NCBI GenBank assembly: GCA_964019335.1
Contig: OZ025730.1
Location: forward strand, 275,001-339,000
Origin: Diplonema japonicum
Taxonomy: Eukaryota > Euglenozoa > Diplonemea > Diplonemida > Diplonemidae
DNA: 64,000 nt
Reading direction: 5' to 3'
The notes under the pieces were generated by a model, which did no database searches, had not been told where the DNA came from, and worked only from the letters and a program-made list of their open reading frames with translations. The position numbers and the translations under genes are program-made. Shown here piece after piece: positions 18,997-27,827 of this stretch. The first letter of the stretch is position 1. Every line of letters begins with the position of its first letter.

Positions 18997-19976
18997 GACA
19001 CCTCGTGCTGCGAGACACCAAAGACAAAACCCTCAAACTGCCCATCTTGTTTCGGTTTTTCATCTGTGACAAGGTTAACGGCAGTGCTGACGCAGGCTTT
19101 GCGAAGAACTTGGGGGATCAACGTGGCAGCGATACTCTTCTGCGCCTCGAACATTGTTTTGAAGCTGACGTGGAGGTCCTGCACGGTTGGGAACAGTTTC
19201 CTCACAGGCACATCTTCTTCTTCTTCTTCTTCTTCTTCTTCTTCCCCTTGCAAGGACTCGCACTGTGATGTACCAAACACAAAATTTTCGAACTGTGTCG
19301 TCTCGTCTTTTGGATTCTCAGAGGTGACTAGTTTTGTGGCGCACTCGGCCGATGCTCCAAGGAGGATCTGCGGGATTAGGTTTGCGGCGATTTGTTTTTG
19401 CGTATCGAACATCGTTCTGAAGCTTTCGTGCAGATGTTGGATAGTTTTCCTGGTCGGCTCTGTCGGGCTTTCATGAGATTTTTGGAGAGGAGACATGGCC
19501 GTACTTGTTTCTGACCCTACCGAACTTACCTTTTCGATGGATATGGCTGTAGAGTTTTCGTTGTTTTCTAAGGAGAGGGTTGTTCTTGCTTCTTCTTCAG
19601 AGGTTTCAATGAAAAACCGTCCCCCGGCATGGTGGTAGAGCAGCTTGGCGGAGAGAAATTTTCTCGAAAAGTTGTCTCTGTGCCGTGATTCGTCATGGTG
19701 GAGCTGTGTTCTGTCTTCTGTTTCTTTGTTGTGTAGTGCTGTCGTGGTGTTGACCTCCTCATCCTCTTCGCCCGCCCCTTTTTCGAGTTTCATTTCGTGT
19801 TCTATGAACACAATGGACTTCTTCAACATCCCGACCTCTTCTCGTATTTCCATTTTTTTCTTCACACTTCGCTCCTTGGCTATCCGAGTATGCCGCTTCT
19901 CTATCATTTTCAACAACACCGACCGTCTCGTGGCAAAGCCATCCGCCCCACGGGGTGGGCTGTGCAGCATGTTCAT
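18621..19976 (-). CDS. Acidic protein with a duplicated about 60-aa repeat and a C-terminal hydrophobic tail
   Basis: 451 aa; ATG at 19974-19976. A basic coiled-coil N-terminus (about 15-70) is followed by two copies of a repeat (about 178-235 and 258-318) with consensus LH-SF-TMF--QK-IAA-LIPQ-L, then LVT-E-PK and QFE-FVFG-SQ-E. Each copy is followed by a run of Glu or Asp encoded by CTT/CTC or CAT triplet repeats. The C-terminus has a single hydrophobic segment (VVSVTSILCILAAVF), suggesting a tail anchor. The TGA stop overlaps a possible GT donor at 18624. Splicing to 18560 (64-nt intron ending TTTATCAG) would replace the stop with CLAESDREAAYLCFS and stop at 18512-18514. No family is recognised. 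Confidence 0.75.
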
Positions 19977-20118
19977 AAATTATAATTTTAATTTTTTTTT
20001 CGTACTGAGGAATGGTTTTGCGGGGAGGGGGAACAGTTTTTTTTTTCTTCCAGATAAAAGAAAGCCAATGGTCCGCTCATTTCATGTATTTTTTTTTTCT
20101 CGTTTTTTTATTTTGTAT

Positions 20119-20214
20119 CTACGAACGGGGCTTCTCCTTCTTCTCACGGTACAGGGCGAAGAGACCAACACCAGAAACCTTGCTGATCTGTGATTGGAAA
20201 AATGTTTGTTTTAT

Positions 20215-20249
<35 letters not shown>

Positions 20250-20618
20250 TGTTACCTTGAAACGAACCCCCGGAATATCACCGACGGCGTGGCCAGACCT
20301 ACCCAGACCAGCGACCAGGACCTCGTCGTTCTCCTCCACGAAGTGAAGGCAACCGTCGTTGGGGACGAAGGCGAGGATCTTCTTGCCGTTCTTGATAAGC
20401 TGCACACGGACGCACTTACGGATGGCAGAGTTAGGCTGCTTGGCCTCAACACCAATCTTCTCCAGCACAATGCCCTTCACGTGCGAAGATCCACCGAAAA
20501 CGTTGGCCTTGATGGACACGCTCAAGTGCGCCTTCTTCCAGTCCTTGTCAGCCCACTTCTGGGTCCTCCTCCTCGTCTTCAGCTTACGCGCTGTGTTGAT
20601 ACCACGTGGCTTACCCAT
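20119..20618 (-). CDS. RPS23: 40S ribosomal protein S23 (uS12), copy 1
   Basis: 143 aa in two exons: 20256-20618 and 20119-20187, with a 68-nt GT-AG intron (20188-20255) that is largely a poly(A) run on the coding strand. The protein starts [13 protein letters not shown] and has [20 protein letters not shown] and [20 protein letters not shown], the decoding-centre loops of uS12. It ends [20 protein letters not shown] through PRS, exactly the eukaryotic length. It acts in the small ribosomal subunit, where its loops monitor codon-anticodon pairing. A second gene encoding the same protein lies at 20768. Confidence 0.96.
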
Positions 20619-20767
20619 TGTGTTTTGTTGATTTCTATTTTTTTTTTTTTTGTGCAGGAACAAAAAAAATCAGAAACTAAAAATAAAAATGAAATGACAC
20701 TTTGTTTTTTTTGTTCTCTCGAGCCCCCTCTTTTTCATCTCTCCGTCTCGAGTCCATTGATCCTTTT

Positions 20768-21256
20768 CTACGAACGGGGCTTCTCCTTCTTCTCACGGTA
20801 CAGGGCGAAGAGACCAACACCGGAAACCTTGCTGATCTGTGATTGGAAAAATGCTTGTTTTTATTCCTTTTTTGTTATTTCCTTCTACATTACCTTGAAA
20901 CGAACCCCCGGAATGTCACCGACGGCGTGGCCAGACCTACCCAGACCAGCGACCAGGACCTCGTCGTTCTCCTCCACGAAGTGAAGGCAACCGTCGTTGG
21001 GGACGAAGGCGAGGATCTTCTTGCCGTTCTTGATAAGCTGCACACGGACGCACTTACGGATGGCAGAGTTAGGCTGCTTGGCCTCAACACCGATCTTCTC
21101 CAGCACAATGCCCTTCACGTGCGAAGATCCACCGAAAACGTTGGCCTTGATGGACACGCTCAAGTGCGCCTTCTTCCAGTCCTTGTCAGCCCACTTCTGG
21201 GTCCTCCTCCTCGTCTTCAGCTTACGCGCTGTGTTGATACCACGTGGCTTACCCAT
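20768..21256 (-). CDS. RPS23: 40S ribosomal protein S23 (uS12), copy 2
   Basis: 143 aa in exons 20894-21256 and 20768-20836, with a 57-nt GT-AG intron (20837-20893) at the same codon (after RFK) as in copy 1. The protein sequence is identical to copy 1 as far as I can read, with a few synonymous differences. The intron lacks the long A-run of copy 1. A weak pyrimidine tract and CAG (21272-21273) lie 15 nt upstream of the ATG. Tandem ribosomal protein genes are common in euglenozoan polycistrons. Confidence 0.96.
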
Positions 21257-21271
21257 TTTAGCTGTTTAGAC

Positions 21272-21298
21272 CTGTGAGCGTGTGTGTGGGTAAAGTGA
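21272..21298 (-). promoter_or_regulatory. Putative spliced-leader acceptor of RPS23 copy 2
   Basis: CTTTACCCACACACACGCTC followed by ACAG sits just upstream of the leader GTCTAAACAGCTAAA and the ATG. The function is inferred from position. Confidence 0.4.
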
Positions 21299-21377
21299 CG
21301 GCAAAGGGTGAGTTGCTCAATACTCTTGTTCTAATTGTGTTTTTTTTCTTCTCGTTCTTAAGCATGCATGACACTAT

Positions 21378-24300
21378 TTATTTTGCCCCCCAGTACTTGG
21401 CACGAGGGCGCACGTTGTGGACATCCACAAAGAAGGGGAGGTCCGTCTTAGGGCACGTCCCCCCCGAGTGCGACAGCTGGCATTGGTAGTGTGCAACTTC
21501 CAAGTTAGGATACACCGCTATCCCAGAAGTCCCCAGCCTCTTGTTGCAGATGACACAGAGCCGGCTCAGCGGGTCGACCAGGACGCACCTGCCGAGGAGG
21601 GTCGCCCTGTCGACCTCGTGCTTGTGCTTATTCCCGAGAGCTAGGTTGTGAAGGATCTTTCCTTCTTTTTCCTCACTTGCGATGTTTCTGAACACTTGGA
21701 CCAGATACTGCTTCACCTGACGCACAGAGAGCAGATTGTGCGGGATGAGCTTGAGCACCTTACGTGGGTCGAGGGATTTTGGGATAGCGGTCAGGATGCG
21801 GAGGGCGTGGTCAGTGTTCTGCTGCCTGGCGGTAACTTCGCCTTTCTCGGGGTAGAAACAGTGTTGCAGGAGGAGGTAGAGGTACTGGTTGTGCTTCGTG
21901 ATGCCGACGAAGATGTTGCCGTGCTTGTCCTCGATGGGGATGTTGTGCACGGCGAAGAACTCGTTAGGACGTGCTATGGCTTGCTCTAAGTCGAGACAGA
22001 TGTCCGCATCCTGCTCCAGGTGCCGTGGGGAGACAGACGACATGGGCGAGTCTAGGTCGTACAGCTCTGCACGCGGTGACATACTACGAGTAGGGGAGCC
22101 CGGCTTCATGTAGTTCCCGGGTGACGGGGACCGCATGAAACTGATTGAATTGAACTTGCTCGACAAGACGCCTACAATGTGCTTTCTCAAACTGTTCTTG
22201 TACTCCTCTTCGCAGTAGGCAACCGCCTCTTCGGGTGCGCGCATGTCGTACACAAGAACCTTCAACGCCAGTTCGTGCTGTTCCGTCATGGCGTACACCG
22301 CCACGCCCTCTGCGACAAGCCCTGCAGCGTGCAGATGAGCTAGAATCTTCACCGGATCATACAGCATGGGGTCGCCTTTCAGGTGCATCTTTAGCCTTCT
22401 TCTCAGGTCGCCAAGGTAACCTGCCTCCTTCCCAGCCGGCACACTTTGCATGACTCCCTGCACTTGCGGCGGGAGGAGCTTTTTGATACAAGAAATGTAC
22501 ATCAGAGCCAGTTGTGTATGGTATCTCTTCTCATCTGTACGATGCATGCCGAAGATCAGGAACTCCAGGTATGGGAGGACCACATCGTCTGGGTAGGTGG
22601 AGAGAGTGTACAAGACACGTTTGGGATCCAATGCGGGCTCCCTCTCGACACATAAGGCACGCACAGCTTCCTCCGGCGAGTGCTGCAACACCCATGGGAG
22701 GTATTCTAGAACGAGACCTGAATCCTCGCCGTTGCAGTGGCGCAGTGCGAAGCATGCTTCGGCTACGCCGTTCTGGCCTTCTTCTTGGTGCGCACCGCCA
22801 TTGCCGAGCTCGTGCAGCATCTGAAGAGCCTCTGCAACGAGGCCGTTGTGGACCTTGAGCAGCGCAAGGCATCGGTACTTCTTCTTCTCGTTCAGCAGGC
22901 TCGCACAGTATGAGAACTCGAGACAGTTTCCATCACGAAGGATCTCTTGCACCTCGTCGTCCGACTCTTTTGAGTTCTCGTTGTACAGCTCAAGGTACTT
23001 CAGCAGCAGTGCCGTATCCACCGCACGGTGCTTAGGCAGGACCTGGCTGGGGTCTTCGTACGGGCACCTGACGTAGTGCAGGTAGTTGTACAGCTCGACA
23101 GACGCGTTGCGAGCGAGCTCTGTTTTGCTCCTGTTGATGTTCAACCCGTGAACCACTTCCCGCAGGTTGCGTCTGTTGCCCCGCACGCCGTCCATGTACG
23201 CCTCAAGGGACTTCTGCATGGCGTAGAGGGACAAGATCTCCCTCTCGTCAATGTACTCTGGGTCGATGTCGTGCGCACAGCGGAAGAACTCGAAAGCCAG
23301 GGTGAACTCTCCTTTGTCAAACGCCGCGAAACCTGCAACCTTGTAGAGGTGGCACTTGATGAGGTCCTCACGACCATCGTCCCCAACCCACGTCGCGTTG
23401 AAGAGATCGAGCGCCTCGTCGATAGCCTTGGAGGTCCCCTCTTGTGCAAGACGGATCAGCTGTGTCAAGTAAGGATCCGGGGATATCTGCCACACTGACG
23501 ACCCTGCACACAAGAACACATCACCCTCTATACTGTCCATCCCCTCGACAACAGGGAGGCCTCCTATCGTGTAGTACCGATGTGTCAGGTGACAGAAGAT
23601 GGAAATCTGCGTCCGTTGCTTCACCAACCCGAACAGGTACAAGAAGGACGGCACGTGCAGGACTTCGATGGAAGCATCCCATTTGATTTCCTGCTGCACC
23701 GCCTCACCTGTCTGCCTGCTGACGTACTGCGTGTATGGTGTGCTTCCTTCCAACTGCAACAGCATATTGTCACTGGCAGAGATGATACTTGGGAGGGATC
23801 TCGGACGCCTGTCGTGATGGTGAAGGTTTGTCTTCCCGGTGTTCAGGTCTAGGATACGATACTCTTCCTTGGTGCAGATGCAGAGCAGAGCGCTGTCCAG
23901 ATGGACCTTGAGGATATCATTACCCTTGCTGGTTGTGAGAAGGGCTTCGGTGTCTGGTTCGATATTGAGAGGAGCGACGCTTTCTGTTGTGTATTGGTAC
24001 AGAAAGACACGTTTTCTTGTAGCAGCAGCGAGACGGTGCTCGTCACCATGGTACGTGGTCAGCGAAGTGGAGATGACCCCCTTCAGAAGGGTGCGCTTCT
24101 CTTCATATATGAAGGTTCGCTTCATGTCCCTGTTAGCCTCGAGCTTGTCAAGACTGTGCATACCGACGACTCCGTCGCAGGTAGTGAAGATCTTCTGGAG
24201 CTCTTCGTCAACCACTACTTCTGTCACTGCTTTTTTTCCTACTTTGCTCTCATTGTCGACACCAATGCGGCCCCAGCACCTCACCTCCCCTCTTTCATAC

Positions 24301-24503
24301 AGGTCTTGCCAATCTTCCAATAGCTCGTAGCTCCCCACGGCCCCCACCCCACCCACCACATACACCAGGACGCGGCCATCGTCCGTCCCCACTATCACCC
24401 TCCTCCTCCCTCCAGTATTTACCGCTGCTAGACATGTGTACGCTACACGGGGGTCTTTAAATATCTCCTTTTTTTGAAACGGGCACAGATCCTGTTTTCG
24501 CAT
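21378..24503 (-). CDS. VPS39: VPS39/Vam6-like subunit of the HOPS tethering complex
   Basis: 1041 aa from the ATG at 24501-24503 (MRKQDLCPFQKK). The frame is open for 75 more codons upstream, but a pyrimidine tract with AG lies only 45 nt before this ATG. Residues about 15-330 form a CNH/beta-propeller domain. A helical clathrin-repeat-type solenoid follows (about 400-970), interrupted near 840-880 by a Ser/Pro-rich loop with SPSPGN and SPRAELYD. The C-terminus has the VPS39 zinc-finger-like end, RLCVICNKRLGTSGIAVYPN then VAHYQCQLSHSGGTCPKTDLPF. The protein tethers late endosomes or lysosomes by binding Rab7-type GTPases and other HOPS subunits. It is longer than human VPS39 (about 875 aa). 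Confidence 0.88.
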   Translation of the reverse strand: MRKQDLCPFQKKEIFKDPRVAYTCLAAVNTGGRRRVIVGTDDGRVLVYVVGGVGAVGSYELLEDWQDLYERGEVRCWGRIGVDNESKVGKKAVTEVVVDEELQKIFTTCDGVVGMHSLDKLEANRDMKRTFIYEEKRTLLKGVISTSLTTYHGDEHRLAAATRKRVFLYQYTTESVAPLNIEPDTEALLTTSKGNDILKVHLDSALLCICTKEEYRILDLNTGKTNLHHHDRRPRSLPSIISASDNMLLQLEGSTPYTQYVSRQTGEAVQQEIKWDASIEVLHVPSFLYLFGLVKQRTQISIFCHLTHRYYTIGGLPVVEGMDSIEGDVFLCAGSSVWQISPDPYLTQLIRLAQEGTSKAIDEALDLFNATWVGDDGREDLIKCHLYKVAGFAAFDKGEFTLAFEFFRCAHDIDPEYIDEREILSLYAMQKSLEAYMDGVRGNRRNLREVVHGLNINRSKTELARNASVELYNYLHYVRCPYEDPSQVLPKHRAVDTALLLKYLELYNENSKESDDEVQEILRDGNCLEFSYCASLLNEKKKYRCLALLKVHNGLVAEALQMLHELGNGGAHQEEGQNGVAEACFALRHCNGEDSGLVLEYLPWVLQHSPEEAVRALCVEREPALDPKRVLYTLSTYPDDVVLPYLEFLIFGMHRTDEKRYHTQLALMYISCIKKLLPPQVQGVMQSVPAGKEAGYLGDLRRRLKMHLKGDPMLYDPVKILAHLHAAGLVAEGVAVYAMTEQHELALKVLVYDMRAPEEAVAYCEEEYKNSLRKHIVGVLSSKFNSISFMRSPSPGNYMKPGSPTRSMSPRAELYDLDSPMSSVSPRHLEQDADICLDLEQAIARPNEFFAVHNIPIEDKHGNIFVGITKHNQYLYLLLQHCFYPEKGEVTARQQNTDHALRILTAIPKSLDPRKVLKLIPHNLLSVRQVKQYLVQVFRNIASEEKEGKILHNLALGNKHKHEVDRATLLGRCVLVDPLSRLCVICNKRLGTSGIAVYPNLEVAHYQCQLSHSGGTCPKTDLPFFVDVHNVRPRAKYWGAK

Positions 24504-24547
24504 TTTTTTTTTTCTCTCCTCCCCCCTCCTTTTTTTTGTTTTGGAAT

Positions 24548-24612
24548 CTTTTTTTGAAGTAAAGGACCAGAAGAAAGAAAAAAAAAGAAGAAGAAGCGTA
24601 AGAGAGGAAATA
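24548..24612 (-). promoter_or_regulatory. Putative spliced-leader acceptor of VPS39
   Basis: A pyrimidine-rich tract of about 55 nt (CTCTCTTACGCTTCTTCTTC and on) ends at AAAAAAAG, 45 nt before the chosen ATG. This supports the internal ATG rather than the longer frame. Confidence 0.5.
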
Positions 24613-25779
24613 GTACGCCCGCAGCACTGACAGCGGCACCCTGACACAGAAGGCGTCAGACATTCGCACAGGATGACATCCAGAGCCAGGGCGTCACTCA
24701 GACTGGCAAGAAGAGATGTCTCAAACACACAACGAAATGTTGGATTTTATGTCTGACAAAGGTGTTGAAACCGGAAAGACAAAACTGCCAAGAAAAGGCG
24801 GTGGGTGAAGAATACAGAAGAATCGAAAGCGCTACCGACGGCCGTTGCAAAGGCGCAGTGGAGTGAGCAACACGAAGCGATGCGAAAAGGAACAGGGCAC
24901 ATCAGAGGGACGGAATCTCCGGCGAGCAAAGTGAGGATCACAACCCCAACAGGAAAGACTCGTCACTAACTTAAGATGTAAAAAAAATAACTGACCTGCA
25001 AAAAAAAAAAAAAAAAAAAAAAAGTTTTTCTATTTTCATTTCCTTTTTGAGACGTAAAGAAAAGGAGAAGGAAAAAAAAAAAAAAAAATCGAAAGGGTGG
25101 AACAGGGGAAAGTAGAAGGCCTTCAATACCACCGCTAACTGGTAACGGGGTGTGGGGTGTGGAGGGGCTACCTATTGACCCAACTTCGCTCAACAGACAA
25201 GTGGGAGTTTTTGCCACTTTGCCCCCTAAAAAAGAGGAAAAAAAATAAGAAAAAAACTGACAGAATTATTCTTGGGGGGTCAATGAATGCCCCCCCTCCA
25301 CACATACACAACACACAGCAATAAGTATAAGAAAAGAATTAAGAAAAAAAAAAAAAAAAAAAAAAAAACTGACATCAAGGCATCTAGGTTCACGTTTTCG
25401 CGCTCACCAGCTAGTCCTTCGTCCTGTCCCGTAAGAATGAAAGAAAAAAAAAACCCCTTCCCCCCTCTCCACGCATTGTACGCTTGCGAGATATAAAATT
25501 CGTACGCGTTTCTTTTTTTTCTTTTCTTTTTTTTCGTTCTTTTCATCCTCCCTCTCCTTTAATTCTCCCCCCCCCCCCCCCCCCCCCGGGGGTCAAACAC
25601 AACTTTTCGCAATTCCGGAAAAGAAAAAAAAAAGAGGAAAAAAAAAGTTGGAAAGACATGAGAAGACACCGAACAGCAGTAAATAAAATATGAAATAAAA
25701 AAATAAAAAAAAAGCCAACATATTGAGCGAGGGAAAAAAAAAAGAAAAAAAAAAAAAAAAAACAACAACAACACTGAAT
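24613..25779. other. Intergenic spacer, no gene seen
   Basis: Contains A-runs (25000-25023, 25345-25368), a C-run (25567-25587) and a small hairpin, GGGGGG-TCAATGAATG-CCCCCC, near 25275-25297. Frames here start with non-ATG codons and are mostly low complexity. Confidence 0.5.
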
Positions 25780-26440
25780 TCATTTTAACAGGATGTCCAG
25801 TGGGGTGGGGGAGGGCTTCTTCTCGGGGGGCCTTGCCAACGGGTCAATGTGCACCACGTCCCGATCGATGAGGAGCTGTATTGCCATTCGGAAGACGTCC
25901 TTCACACCTATCCCGGAGTAGGGGTCGGCAGAGGTCACGGCAGTGATACGAGGGTGGGCAGCATGAACGTTGAGCTCAGGAGGTGGTGGGGAAAGGAAGC
26001 ACACTATAATCTGCGTGTCTGTGAGGCAGTGCGGTGTGTTCTCGTCCACGAGCTCAGTAATTGAATTCAGAAGGACATCCTGTTCCACGCCGCTACCTTG
26101 CACGCAGACAACCAACACCTGCACCCCAGACAGGTATGTGGGCATCAATGAAGTGTATCTCACGGACCCACTGCAGTCCACAATGTCCAGTGTCCCTTGT
26201 GTCACCTCCTGCACATTGTACCTGCAGCACTTCACGATGGGGCTTGCTGTGTACTTCTTGCTCCGGACCCTCCCCCCGGCCGTTTCACCCATGTGGCCTT
26301 CCTGGTCCCACTTCCCGAACACAAAATTGTTGACCAGCGACGACTTCCCTACAGTCGGTGGCCCCACGATGCCCACCTTCACCGGGTTCATGATAATCTC
26401 TTGTAACCGTTTGTGCAGTAGCTTAAAGCGCTGTGTGGGT

Positions 26441-26477
<37 letters not shown>

Positions 26478-27181
26478 TGTAATGAATATACCTTCTTTCT
26501 ATCGCTCGCCAACCGTTGGCAGTACTTGTGATACAAGCTCATAGGGTGCACCAGCAACGCACCGCTGATCCCTATGGGATATTTTTCCACACTGCCACCA
26601 CTTGCAGGGGAAGGGTAGTCCTGCCCTTCGGACATGGGGGAACCAGGTGTGGAGGAGCAGACGGAAGAGAACCGTGGGATCTCTGAGCTAACAGGTAAGG
26701 CGTACCCGAGAGCAGCCCACAGCGGGTCCTCCCGGCAGATGAAATAAAAATTCCGACAGGACGAGCCGATTGTGGAGAGGGTTTGGTGGATGGTGAGGTA
26801 GCTGAGAATGGAGTAGAAATGCTGTTCCGTGAGCAGCGAGAAGCTGGACCCCTTCATGGAAACGGTGCTCCCGAGGGAGCGCTCCTTGTAGTTCTTGACA
26901 ACAGGCTGCTGGTAGTCGGCGTAGCAGCCCAGGCACACTCTTACATCATATGCGATATCGTCCTCTTTTGGCAGTGAAAGCGCTTTGTTTGAACAGTTCT
27001 GGCAGTAGATCTGCCCGCACACTCTGCAGTGGTGCTTTCTCACTGTAAAGGTAAACTCTTCTTTACACCTCTTGCACATGTCAATATCGGCATCTTTCAC
27101 CCATTGTCGGGGGTGCACGCACCTGGGGACCGTTTTGTAGTTATCGACTGTTGCGTAGCGAGGGTACATTTGAAGCTCCAT
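25780..27181 (-). CDS. FYVE zinc finger / F-box-like / degenerate Ras-like GTPase fusion protein
   Basis: 446 aa in two exons, 26492-27181 (230 codons) and 25780-26430, with a 61-nt GT-AG intron 26431-26491 containing a long A-run and ending CCCACACAG. Removing it joins the frames at RLASDRKK/RFKLLHKRLQEII without a shift. Residues 27-87 are a FYVE finger with four CxxC pairs and the PI3P-binding RKHHCR motif. Residues about 116-160 resemble an F-box (LLTEQHFYSILSYL, CRNFYFICREDPLW). From residue 248 there is a P-loop GTPase: GPPTVGKSS (G1) and DIVDCSGS (G3), but no NKxD (G4); that position reads VCFLSPPPPE. There is no C-terminal prenylation cysteine. The product likely sits on PI3P-positive endosomes. 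Read as two separate genes, the second would lack its first 13 residues. Confidence 0.8.
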
Positions 27182-27203
27182 TCTGTCGGACTGGGAGTAG
27201 AAT

Positions 27204-27237
<34 letters not shown>

Positions 27238-27827
27238 TCAACAACATACCGCAATCGGCATTTGGGTTGCTTCGTTGTCACGCTTCTTCTTGCTCTTTGA
27301 TTTTGACATTCACTGTGTTTGTGTTTGTTCCCTCTCCTGGTGGTGGATGTGGAGAGAGAAATCTGTTTGGGGGGGGGGGGGGGGGGGGGGAATGAAACAG
27401 AAGAGAAATGAGGGTACAAACACAAGTTATTAAAAAATTTTTTTGTTGCGTGTTTTGGTTGTTTTGGGGGTTGTTGAAAAGTGGTCCTTCCCTTTTTTTT
27501 TTTTTTTTTTTTTTTCCCTCCCCTTCTATCGACTATTTTTTATTCGTCTTTAGAGGGGGGGGGGGGGGGGGGTGCTTTTTTTCTTTTACCAGAAAGGTTA
27601 CGTTTATTCTCCTCTCCTTTCCCTCTCCCACAACGTGGGGGATAAAAAAAAAAGAGAATCCTCCCACTCCATAGAGGGAAAAAAAAGAAGAAGAAAGAAA
27701 AGAGAAGGAATAATTTAATAATAATGGGAATGAGAAAAAAAAAAAAAAAAAAAAAACTTCCAGAGAGAGAATAAAGAAACAATACAAAAAAAAAAAGGGG
27801 GGCCAGTACAATACTAAAATATAAAAA
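27182..27827. other. Intergenic spacer, no gene seen
   Basis: Contains an A-run next to the FYVE gene start (27207-27236 as T on plus), G-runs at 27367-27390 and 27555-27572, and A/T simple sequence. No supported gene. Confidence 0.5.

Noticed and set aside
18960-19250. CAT and CTT triplet arrays as a satellite or CRISPR-like repeat
   Set aside because: They are in-frame codons for Asp and Glu runs within one protein.
24504-24728. 75-residue N-terminal extension of VPS39
   Set aside because: It contains the pyrimidine tract and AG expected just upstream of the start, and low-complexity Lys/Glu sequence.
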